A DNA stretch of 19,453 bases from Sphingobacteriales bacterium. Its GTDB lineage: Bacteria; Bacteroidota; Bacteroidia; Sphingobacteriales; Sphingobacteriaceae. This document shows, one piece after another, positions 6,512-13,879 of this stretch (positions are counted from its first letter, which is position 1; each line of letters starts with the position of its first letter). The notes under the pieces were generated by a model. The model was not told where the DNA came from. It saw only the letters and a list, made by a program, of their open reading frames with translations, and ran no database searches. The position numbers and the translations under genes are program-made. The DNA is taken from NCBI GenBank assembly GCA_020058405.1, contig JAGVEE010000036.1, positions 1 through 19,453 of the forward strand. The letters are read 5' to 3'.

Positions 6512-9091
6512 TTAAGGTTTTTTAGGCTTCGCTGGAGCTGTTGTTGCTGGCGTTGTTGTTGCCGGTGTTGTAGTAGCAGGAGTTACTGCCGGTTTTGTTA
6601 CTGGTGTAGTAGTAGTACCTGCTGGTGTAACTGCCGGTTTAGTTACTGGTGTAGTAGTTGTACCCGCTGGAGTACTTGCTGGCTTAGTTGTACCAGGAGT
6701 AGCTGTAGTAGTACCCGCTGGTGTTGTGCCTGCTGGTCTAGTAATTACTCTTGTACCTTGAGTAGTACTTGCCGGAGTTGTACCGCTCGGTGTTGCCGAT
6801 GCAGGTAATCCGTTGTTTCCACTAGGTCTTACTACACCACCTGGTTTTGCTCCAGTAGGAGTTGTACCGCTCGGTGTAGCCGAAGCTGGTAGTCCATTAT
6901 TATTAGCAGGTGTTGTGCCTGCTGGTCTTGTAATTACTCTGGTTCCAGGAGTAGTAGTTGTAGTACCACTTGGAGTTGCCGAAGCTGGTAAACCTGTTGT
7001 ATTTGGAGTAGCTGGTTTAACAGTTCCTGCTGGAGTTGAGTTTGCTGGTACAGTTGTACCTGCAGCCACGCCTGTTGCCGCTCCTGGGTTTGCTGTAGAA
7101 CCAGTACGTGGTGTTATACCTGGTTTTGCCGGTGCTGGTGCCGCTGGTTTTGGTTTACCTGCTTCAGGAATTTTTGGTGCTTCTTTAGAAACATAATCTT
7201 CAGATATTACCGAGAATGAAGTACGTCTGTTTTCTTGATGTTGCTCTTCAGTACACTCAACCCCATCTTTACAGTCGTTTAATAACCTAGATTCTCCGTA
7301 TCCTCTTGGTACCAATCGTTCTCTTTCAATTTCTTTAGATACTAAATAGTTAACCACTGATTGTGCTCTTCTTTGCGATAAATCATTGTTATAAGTTGAG
7401 TCGGCACGTGAATCGGTATGAGCTGCAACTTCTACCACAAATGTTGGGTTATCTCTTAATGTTTTTATTAACGAGTCTAAGGTTGCAATAGATTCTTCTC
7501 TTAAATCTGCTTTTGCTAAATCGTATAAAATACCTTTTAACACAATTTCCTTTAAAGGAATTGGGTTTAATTTAAAGTTGATGCTGTATTCTTTTGATTC
7601 TTTTAATCCATAAGTACTCAATTCACCTACATCTCCGAAGAATCTGTATTTAGATGAATTCATTTGGTAGTTCACATCTTTTTTAATCGTGAATTTGTAA
7701 GATCCTGTTGCATCACTCGTAATTGTTTGTGTACTTCCATCACTACCAATAATGGTAACCTTAGCTTGTGCTAATACTTTACTAGTAGCATTGTTAATGG
7801 TTTTACCACTTACTGTAAATACTAATGGAATAGCATAAGCCGAATAAATATCGTCTTCGCCTTTGCCACCAAATCTATTTGATGATAAGTATCCAACTTC
7901 TTTGCTTTCATCTAAAATAAAACCAAAGTCGTCGCCTGCAGAATTGGTAGGCGATTTTAAATTCATCGCTTCTGTCCAATCTCCTTCTTCAAAATCGCAA
8001 AAGAAAATATCAAAACCTCCCATACCAGAATGCCCAGTAGAAGAGAAGTATAAAGTTCCTGATGGATGTATAAACGGAAACTCTTCGTCGCCCGTAGTGT
8101 TTACTTTCGGTCCTGCGTTTACAGGTGTACTCCAAGAAGTACCTTGTTTATCAGAATACCAAATATCTTTACCTCCTATACCTCCAGCAAAATCACTCAC
8201 AAAATAAATTCTGTTTCCATCTGCTGTAATGCTTGGGTGACCTAATATCGCTGAATCTGGGTTCGGAATCATTACCTCTTTAGGTGCCGACCAAGTATTG
8301 CCTTCGTTTTGAGTTTCGTAAATTCTACACGAGCTTTCTTTTCCTTTTGGTCCGTTACACTGAGTAAAATATAAGATTCTATTGTTATTATCAAAAGAAG
8401 CAACTCCTTCGTTAAAAGGTGTGTTAATGTCTTTGTTTAATGGCTCTGCTTTTGTCCATTTATTTTTGCCAGTAGTTTGTGAGGCGTAAATATTCTCGTA
8501 ATTCTTACCAGTTCTTTCGTAGTAGTTCTTACCTTTTACTGTACCTCTGTTCGAAGTAAAAATAATTCCTTTGCCGTAAAATGATGGAGCATATTCCATG
8601 TCTTTAGTATTCAACGATGCTTCGTTGTACACTTCAAAGTTTACATCTTTTTTCTTCCACTCAATTATTTTCTTGCAATTTTCAATCTTCCCGATTATTA
8701 CAGAGTCGTTTGGTTTTTTAGTTAAATGTTCTTTATAAACATCTATCGCATCGTCAAAACGGTCTTGTGCTTTTAATGCATTTGCATATTGCACATAAAC
8801 AGTATCTTCTTCGTAACCCGCTTTAATTGCCTTTTCGTACCAAGTACCTGCTTGCTTGTTATTATTTATTAAACGGTAACATTCACCAATTTTGAAAGTA
8901 ATTTCCGCTTTCGCTTCTTTTTTACGAACATCTGGAATTGCTTTTTTATACAAATCGGCTGCCATAAAGTACTTTTCGTTGTTAAAAGCCTTTTCTGCTG
9001 CCGCTACGCTCGGTTTTTGAGCACCGCAAGAGTAAAAAATTGTACTAACACCAATTGTGGCGATTAAAAAATAAATGTGTTTTAACTTCAT
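6512..9091 (-). CDS. PorE-like outer-membrane lipoprotein: TPR, PD40 propeller, CRD, OmpA domain, Pro/Thr/Ala tail
   Basis: 859 residues. A lipoprotein signal ends in FYSC with Cys22 as the probable lipidated residue. TPR-type helices fill about 26-145 (AAEKAFNNEKYFMAADLYKK). A PD40/WD40-like propeller follows at about 165-420, with blades such as IIFTSNRG, IYFVSD..GGKDIWYSD, LYFSSTGHSGMGGFDIFF and GYLSSNRFGGKGEDDIY. A carboxypeptidase-regulatory-like domain spans about 424-510. The OmpA-like peptidoglycan-binding domain is at about 512-632 (HTDSRADSTYNNDLSQRRAQ, with Asp560 and Arg575 as the expected diaminopimelate contacts). This domain order is that of PorE of the type IX secretion system, though Bacteroidota also carry paralogues of the same design, so I give no symbol. 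After the OmpA domain come about 220 residues rich in Pro, Thr and Ala with internal repeats, an unusual extension. Confidence 0.88.
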   Translation of the reverse strand: MKLKHIYFLIATIGVSTIFYSCGAQKPSVAAAEKAFNNEKYFMAADLYKKAIPDVRKKEAKAEITFKIGECYRLINNNKQAGTWYEKAIKAGYEEDTVYVQYANALKAQDRFDDAIDVYKEHLTKKPNDSVIIGKIENCKKIIEWKKKDVNFEVYNEASLNTKDMEYAPSFYGKGIIFTSNRGTVKGKNYYERTGKNYENIYASQTTGKNKWTKAEPLNKDINTPFNEGVASFDNNNRILYFTQCNGPKGKESSCRIYETQNEGNTWSAPKEVMIPNPDSAILGHPSITADGNRIYFVSDFAGGIGGKDIWYSDKQGTSWSTPVNAGPKVNTTGDEEFPFIHPSGTLYFSSTGHSGMGGFDIFFCDFEEGDWTEAMNLKSPTNSAGDDFGFILDESKEVGYLSSNRFGGKGEDDIYSAYAIPLVFTVSGKTINNATSKVLAQAKVTIIGSDGSTQTITSDATGSYKFTIKKDVNYQMNSSKYRFFGDVGELSTYGLKESKEYSINFKLNPIPLKEIVLKGILYDLAKADLREESIATLDSLIKTLRDNPTFVVEVAAHTDSRADSTYNNDLSQRRAQSVVNYLVSKEIERERLVPRGYGESRLLNDCKDGVECTEEQHQENRRTSFSVISEDYVSKEAPKIPEAGKPKPAAPAPAKPGITPRTGSTANPGAATGVAAGTTVPANSTPAGTVKPATPNTTGLPASATPSGTTTTTPGTRVITRPAGTTPANNNGLPASATPSGTTPTGAKPGGVVRPSGNNGLPASATPSGTTPASTTQGTRVITRPAGTTPAGTTTATPGTTKPASTPAGTTTTPVTKPAVTPAGTTTTPVTKPAVTPATTTPATTTPATTAPAKPKKP
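6581..6994 (-). repeat. Repeats encoding the Pro/Thr/Ala tail
   Basis: Within the lipoprotein gene three peptide repeats recur. GLPASATPSGTT is at 6994-6959, 6895-6860 and 6811-6776. GTRVITRPAGTTPA is at 6946-6905 and 6757-6716. PAGTTTTPVTKPAVT occurs twice in tandem at 6670-6581. PATTT-type units continue to the stop at 6512. Such repeats can change copy number by slippage or recombination. Confidence 0.85.
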
Positions 9092-9153
9092 TTTAGATGA
9101 ATATTGCTATTTATAAACGCATCCCACAGCAAATATGATACCGTAGGAAAAAC

Positions 9154-9161
9154 CAAATATA
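9154..9161 (-). promoter_or_regulatory. -7 box of the PorE-like gene
   Basis: On the minus strand this reads TATATTTG, a full TAnnTTTG match 62 nt before the ATG at 9091 and just downstream of the glnN terminator. No convincing -33 element was seen. Confidence 0.45.
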
Positions 9162-9204
9162 TATTTTTTTAGAGAATTTGGCACTGCCGAGTTCAAAATA
9201 TAAC

Positions 9205-9232
9205 AAAAAAGCCACCTAATCGGTGGCTTTTT
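9205..9232 (-). terminator. Intrinsic terminator of glnN
   Basis: On the minus strand GCCACC and GGTGGC close a 5-nt loop. The stem is extended by A/T pairs to 11 bp and runs into six T residues. It begins 16 nt after the glnN stop at 9249. The + strand also shows five T residues, but there is no plus-strand gene to end here. Confidence 0.9.
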
Positions 9233-9248
9233 ACCCTTTAATCAATTA

Positions 9249-11435
9249 TTATTTTAAAAATAACAATTCTCTGAATTTTGGCAATGGCCAGTATTGGTCG
9301 CCAACTATAAGTTCTAGTTTATCAACACTATAACGAATGGTTTCGAAGAATGGTTTTACTTTCTCATCATATCCAATTGCTAATTTTCTAGAATCGGCAA
9401 TGGTATTTGCTTTCTTACGCTCTTCTGTCATTTGGTCTACCGATTTTTTAATTATCGACATATGTTCAGAAATCGACTTAATTAAATCCATCTGTGCCTC
9501 GTATTGTGTTTTCGGAATACCAATTTCCTTTAAGCCTTTTACATTTTCCAACAAGATGTTCATGTACTGAACTGCTGCTGGTATTATGTTACTCATCGCT
9601 AACTCCCCAATAGTTCTCGACTCAATTTGTAATTTCTTCATGTAATTTTCCAACATAATTTCGTGGCGTGCATGAATTTCTACTTCGTTGAAAATTTGGT
9701 TGCGTAAAAATAAATCTGTCGTTTTTTTAGACACATAAGCGTCTAAAGATTTTGGGGTAGTTTTAATGTTTGATAAACCTCTTTTCGCTGCTTCTTTTTC
9801 CCATTCTAAGCTGTATCCATTTCCTTCAAAGCGAATTGCCTTAGAGTCTTTAATGTATTTTTTGATGACAGTTAAAATCGCAACATCTTTTTTCTCTCCT
9901 TTATTTATTAAGCCATCTACTTCTTTTTTAAATGCAATTAATTGATCGGCCATAATTGTGTTCAACACGGTCATCGGTGCAGATGAATTTGCAGATGAAC
10001 CTACCGCTCTAAACTCAAATTTATTTCCGGTAAAGGCAAATGGTGATGTTCTGTTTCTATCTGTATTGTCTAATAAAATCTGAGGAATTTTAGGAATGCC
10101 TAACCACATTGCGTTGCTAGTATCCATCTTTTTATTAATTTTAGAAGTTTCAATTTCGTTTAATACTTCATCTAATTGGCTTCCTAAGAAAATAGAGATA
10201 ATTGCTGGTGGCGCTTCGTTAGCTCCCAAACGGTGATCGTTGTTTATAGAGGCAATACTTGCTCTCAATAAATCGGCATGCTCACTCACTGCTTTAATCG
10301 TGTTTACGAAGAAAGTTAAAAACATCAAATTGTTTTTTGGAGTTTTACCCGGTGCTAATAAGTTCTTTCCTGTATCAGTAATTAACGACCAGTTGTTGTG
10401 TTTACCAGATCCGTTTACACCTGCATAAGGTTTCTCATGCAACAATACTTTAAAGCCATGGCGGCGTGCAACTTTATCCATTAAATCCATCAACAATTGG
10501 TTGTGATCTATGGCTAAGTTAATTTCTTCGTAAATAGGAGCACACTCAAATTGACTCGGTGCTACTTCGTTGTGGCGAGTTTTTAATGGAATGCCTAATT
10601 TAATAGCTTCTGTTTCTAACTCCACCATAAATGCCAACACTCTATCAGGAATAGATCCGAAATAATGATCTTCTAATTGTTGTCCTTTTGCAGACATGTG
10701 CCCGAAAAGCGTACGACCAGTAAGCATTAAATCCGGACGAGCATTGTACAAGGCTAAATCAACTAAAAAATACTCTTGTTCGATACCTAATGAAGCGTTT
10801 ACTTTTGTAATGTTTTTATCAAAATATTGACAAACTTCTACCGAAGCTTTATCTAAAGTGTGTAATGCTTTTAATAAAGGAGCTTTGTAATCTAATGCCT
10901 CACCAGTATATGATACAAATACAGTTGGGATACATAATGTACTACCCGAACCATTCTCCATAATAAATGCAGGAGATGATGGATCCCATGCGGTATAACC
11001 TCTAGCTTCAAATGTATTTCTAATACCACCGTTCGGGAACGAAGATGCATCTGGTTCTTGTTGTACTAAAGCGTCGCCACTAAATTTTTCTAATGCTCTA
11101 CCATCCGAACTTGGCTCAAAAAACGAATCGTGTTTTTCTGCAGTAGTGCCGGTTAATGGCTGGAACCAATGTGTATAATGAGTAGCTCCTTTTTCAATTG
11201 CCCATGTTTTCATGGCAGAAGCAATTTGGTCGGATGCCGATCTATCTATTGTTTTACCATTATTAATACTCTCTTCTACGGCTATGAAAGCATCTTTTGA
11301 TAAGTATTGCTTCATCTTCGCTTTGTCGAATACGTTTGCAGCATAGAAATCTGAAATACGATTCGAGGGAGTTTTTACTACAATGTTCTCTCTTTTTTGA
11401 ACAGTGTCTAAGGCTTTGAATCTAATAGAAGTCAT
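9249..11435 (-). CDS. glnN: Type III glutamine synthetase
   Basis: 728 residues, the length of the GSIII family and much longer than the roughly 450-470 residue GSI enzymes. It makes glutamine from glutamate, ammonia and ATP in the cytoplasm as a large ring-shaped oligomer. Visible motifs are GIEQEYFLVD (217-226), KTRHNEVAPSQFE (285-297), NGSGKHNNWS (341-350), NDHRLGANEAPPAI (399-412) and NRTSPFAFTGNKFEFRAVGSS (461-481). Together these carry the metal, glutamate and nucleotide-binding residues. The N-terminal GSIII-specific domain covers about 1-180 (THWFQPLTG, EKHDSFFEP). It is a single gene with its own -7 box and a strong terminator. No PII or ammonium-transporter gene is adjacent. The identification is secure. 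Confidence 0.97.
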   Translation of the reverse strand: MTSIRFKALDTVQKRENIVVKTPSNRISDFYAANVFDKAKMKQYLSKDAFIAVEESINNGKTIDRSASDQIASAMKTWAIEKGATHYTHWFQPLTGTTAEKHDSFFEPSSDGRALEKFSGDALVQQEPDASSFPNGGIRNTFEARGYTAWDPSSPAFIMENGSGSTLCIPTVFVSYTGEALDYKAPLLKALHTLDKASVEVCQYFDKNITKVNASLGIEQEYFLVDLALYNARPDLMLTGRTLFGHMSAKGQQLEDHYFGSIPDRVLAFMVELETEAIKLGIPLKTRHNEVAPSQFECAPIYEEINLAIDHNQLLMDLMDKVARRHGFKVLLHEKPYAGVNGSGKHNNWSLITDTGKNLLAPGKTPKNNLMFLTFFVNTIKAVSEHADLLRASIASINNDHRLGANEAPPAIISIFLGSQLDEVLNEIETSKINKKMDTSNAMWLGIPKIPQILLDNTDRNRTSPFAFTGNKFEFRAVGSSANSSAPMTVLNTIMADQLIAFKKEVDGLINKGEKKDVAILTVIKKYIKDSKAIRFEGNGYSLEWEKEAAKRGLSNIKTTPKSLDAYVSKKTTDLFLRNQIFNEVEIHARHEIMLENYMKKLQIESRTIGELAMSNIIPAAVQYMNILLENVKGLKEIGIPKTQYEAQMDLIKSISEHMSIIKKSVDQMTEERKKANTIADSRKLAIGYDEKVKPFFETIRYSVDKLELIVGDQYWPLPKFRELLFLK

Positions 11436-11463
11436 TTTTTAGTGGTTTTTTAGAATTGATGCA

Positions 11464-11471
11464 CAAAAATA
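11464..11471 (-). promoter_or_regulatory. -7 box of glnN
   Basis: On the minus strand this reads TATTTTTG, a full TAnnTTTG match 28 nt before the ATG at 11435. A TTG lies only 11 nt upstream of it, too close to be the -33 element. Confidence 0.5.
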
Positions 11472-11575
11472 GCACATTCTTCCAATTTTTTTAGTGTTTT
11501 TCTAAAAAAGACCTAATTTTTTTTACCATTCGTGTGGAAAAGTGGGGTGTTTTTGGGAAATAGGTTAAAAATAGT

Positions 11576-11644
11576 ATTAAGAATTAAGAATTAAGTATTA
11601 AGTATTAAGAACTGTCGTCGCTTTCTTAATACTTAATTCTTATT
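11576..11644. repeat. Heptanucleotide ATTAAGW inverted repeat
   Basis: Five exact 7-nt units (ATTAAGA twice, ATTAAGT twice, ATTAAGA) fill 11576-11610. Inverted units TCTTAAT, ACTTAAT and TCTTATT fill 11624-11644. The perfect arms are 18 nt each (11585-11602 and 11625-11642) around a 22-nt spacer holding CTGTCGTCG. It lies between divergent glnN and the flippase gene, so it cannot be a shared terminator. Confidence 0.8.
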
Positions 11645-11668
11645 AACCACCACATAAACCAAATTTCC

Positions 11669-11676
11669 TATCTTAG
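11669..11676 (+). promoter_or_regulatory. Possible -7 box of the flippase gene
   Basis: TATCTTAG differs from TAnnTTTG at one base and ends 4 nt before the GTG at 11681. If it is used, the transcript would be nearly leaderless. Confidence 0.3.
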
Positions 11677-11680
11677 CAAC

Positions 11681-13132
11681 GTGATAGAACTCGTAAAGCA
11701 AAAGTTTAAAAGCAATAAAGAATCCTTTCAGTTATACTTAGGTAGTAGTATCATAAGTGTATTTAATTTTTTAAGTATTGCCTTATTATCACATTTCCTT
11801 ATACCTGCTGAGTATGGTTCATTTAGGTACATCTTATTATTTGTAAGCATTGCTGTGGCGGTTGGTTCAATGGGTTTTGCTCAATCTATTTATTATTATC
11901 TACAAAAATCTAGTAATGCACAGCAAGGATATAATTACATTAATGCATTGCGTGTAGGAATGCTCATAAGTACTGCAATAGTGGTGTTTTTAATGTTTGC
12001 GTATCAATTAGTGTTTCCTGGTACCAGCACTTTTTTAGACTGGAATCGGTATAATAGTTGGATTATTTTACTCATTATTCCGGGGGTATTTCAATCTGTA
12101 GAGCTAAATATTTTTTTAAGCATTCGCAAAATGGGGGTTTACTTTGTAAATACACTCAGCATGCTTAGTATTAAACTAGCGCTCATTGTTATTGCTTATA
12201 CTGTTAAAGCATCTTTAATACATTATGTGTTTTTATTAAGCATTACAGGCTTGCTGCCAACTTTGTTTAACACCTTGTACCTCGAACGTTATTTTAAAAA
12301 TGAGAAGTTTCAGCTACACCTTAACTATTTAAAAGAAATTTGGAAATATGGCTTGCCTATCGGTATTGGTTTATTGTTCGGCATCATTATGTCGCAAACA
12401 GATAAAATTATTCTTAGTTATTTGTTTAACAACCCAGAATCTATTGCCATTGTTAGCAACGGAAATTTCGAAGTGCCTTTAATCACGGTGTTTTACACCT
12501 CTTTTTCTGCCATAGCTTTTCCGTATATGTTAAAAGCATATCAACAAAATAACATTGCCGAACTTATTGCCATTCGTAAAAATTACCAGAAAGAAGTGGT
12601 GCTTATTTTATTTCCCATTGTAATATCACTTATTGCTTGGGCCCCAAGTTTTATTAGCATCGCCTTTGGTTCGTATTACCAACAAAGTGCAACCTTATTC
12701 GCCGTGTATGCACTTAGTTTTTTCTTGAGGTTCAACTCTTATCATGATATTTTTCTGATTACCAATAGAACAAAATATATTAGCATAATTCAAGGAGTAG
12801 AAATGCTTTTCCATATTGCACTTACCATTATATTAATTAAAATTTATGGAATTTTAGGTGCAAGTTTAGCCGCCGTAATTACCAATGTGGTATATGCATT
12901 TGTTTGTATTTTCCTTTCCAAAATAATATTAAATGTGAGAATGATTGATGTAGTACCTTTTTGGTATTTATATAAAATTGCATTCATAGCAGCTGGGATT
13001 ATGTTCCCTTTTTATCTTTTAAGTTTGGTGTTTGATATGCACTTGCTGAAATTACTATTGGCAGCCATATATGTTGTGGTATGTATTTTAACATTGTATA
13101 AATTAGAAGAACCTAAAAAAGCAATTGTGTAG
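11681..13132 (+). CDS. Polysaccharide/oligosaccharide flippase of the MOP (Wzx-like) superfamily
   Basis: 483 residues, nearly all membrane. I count about 14 hydrophobic segments, for example near 18-42, 47-68, 90-109, 122-143, 150-173, 176-196, 219-241, 303-328, 364-386, 388-412, 424-446 and 449-470. The start LYLGSSIISVFNFLSIALLSHF and the central MSQTDKIILSYLF are typical of polysaccharide-biosynthesis export proteins, which flip lipid-linked glycans across the inner membrane. The exact substrate cannot be read from the sequence. The start codon is GTG: no ATG occurs in frame until about residue 64, which would remove the first two membrane helices. The next gene begins 3 nt after the stop and in the same frame, so the two are very probably co-transcribed. 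No glycosyltransferase genes are seen in the window. Confidence 0.85.
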   Translation: MIELVKQKFKSNKESFQLYLGSSIISVFNFLSIALLSHFLIPAEYGSFRYILLFVSIAVAVGSMGFAQSIYYYLQKSSNAQQGYNYINALRVGMLISTAIVVFLMFAYQLVFPGTSTFLDWNRYNSWIILLIIPGVFQSVELNIFLSIRKMGVYFVNTLSMLSIKLALIVIAYTVKASLIHYVFLLSITGLLPTLFNTLYLERYFKNEKFQLHLNYLKEIWKYGLPIGIGLLFGIIMSQTDKIILSYLFNNPESIAIVSNGNFEVPLITVFYTSFSAIAFPYMLKAYQQNNIAELIAIRKNYQKEVVLILFPIVISLIAWAPSFISIAFGSYYQQSATLFAVYALSFFLRFNSYHDIFLITNRTKYISIIQGVEMLFHIALTIILIKIYGILGASLAAVITNVVYAFVCIFLSKIILNVRMIDVVPFWYLYKIAFIAAGIMFPFYLLSLVFDMHLLKLLLAAIYVVVCILTLYKLEEPKKAIV

Positions 13133-13135
13133 TTT

Positions 13136-13879
13136 ATGAGTACAACATCTTTAAAACTGCTGGCATCAGACGCCTACTCATGTATTAACTTACCAAGCGA
13201 ACTTAATTCTTCACATAAATATTTATTAGTAGCTAATAATTTAGCAAAAGAGTTAACAGAAAAGTACAGAGATGTTCATTTAAAACTCAATCCAAAAACA
13301 CAAGACATTCGTCCGTTTTTATGGAATAATTTTACAGCCATCAAAAGATATACCTATGTTGTATCTCTTACAGATCTTTCTGAATCATCTATCCACTCAA
13401 TTCCCGAATATAAAAAGTGGCAACACTTAGCTGTTGTAGAAGCAGATCTAAACGATTTGGATATTATTCAACACATACAATTTTTGAAAGCCAAAGTTCG
13501 TCCTAATCGCTTATCCATCATTCAGCAAGATTTGCAACAAAATAAACATCATCTAAAAACTTTAAGTATAAAAAACGATCTAGGGGAGTTGCTTGCTCAG
13601 ATGATTTTTAACCACAGTAAACCTACTGCAGAGCAATTGTTTTACACAGACGAATTGTCTTTTAAACGTAATAGGGGCGGGGTGTTTGCGCAATATGCTT
13701 TTATGTTATTTTTCAAAAATAAAGGATATACTCAATTTGATTTTTGCGGGGCAAACTTTAAAAGCATTGCTCTGTATAAAAGCAGATTTCCTGGCAACTT
13801 ACAGGTTTTTTACGAGCTGTGGCATCACCAAAATAAACTTAAAAACTTAGCGCGTAAATTTTTATTTCATCAAATATAA
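13136..13879 (+). CDS. FemAB/GNAT-like acyltransferase, short form
   Basis: 247 residues. The C-terminal half shows the FemAB-like/Acetyltransf_6 pattern: SFKRNRGGVFAQYAFMLFFKNKGYTQ followed by FDFCGANFKSIALYKSRFPG, the family's usual last substrate-binding loop. Residues 49-80 (LKLNPKTQDIRPFLW, then YTYVVSLTDL) closely resemble residues 106-137 of the gene at 18800, so the two are paralogues. This copy has about 56 fewer residues before that block and lacks a clear RRSVKKGIKAG-type segment, so it may be a reduced member. FemAB relatives transfer amino acids or other acyl groups onto cell-wall or surface-glycan amines. Pairing with a flippase suggests a surface-glycan role here, as inference. 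Its last 18 nt overlap the end of the convergent C25 gene. Confidence 0.75.
   Translation: MSTTSLKLLASDAYSCINLPSELNSSHKYLLVANNLAKELTEKYRDVHLKLNPKTQDIRPFLWNNFTAIKRYTYVVSLTDLSESSIHSIPEYKKWQHLAVVEADLNDLDIIQHIQFLKAKVRPNRLSIIQQDLQQNKHHLKTLSIKNDLGELLAQMIFNHSKPTAEQLFYTDELSFKRNRGGVFAQYAFMLFFKNKGYTQFDFCGANFKSIALYKSRFPGNLQVFYELWHHQNKLKNLARKFLFHQI

Noticed and set aside
6813..7196. 127-codon open frame on the plus strand
   Set aside because: It is the antisense shadow of the Pro/Thr/Ala repeats. Its composition simply mirrors the GC-rich repeat codons.
11487..11509. A/T hairpin TTTTTTAG/CTAAAAAA upstream of the glnN promoter
   Set aside because: An eight-base A/T-only stem of this kind is expected by chance in such AT-rich DNA.
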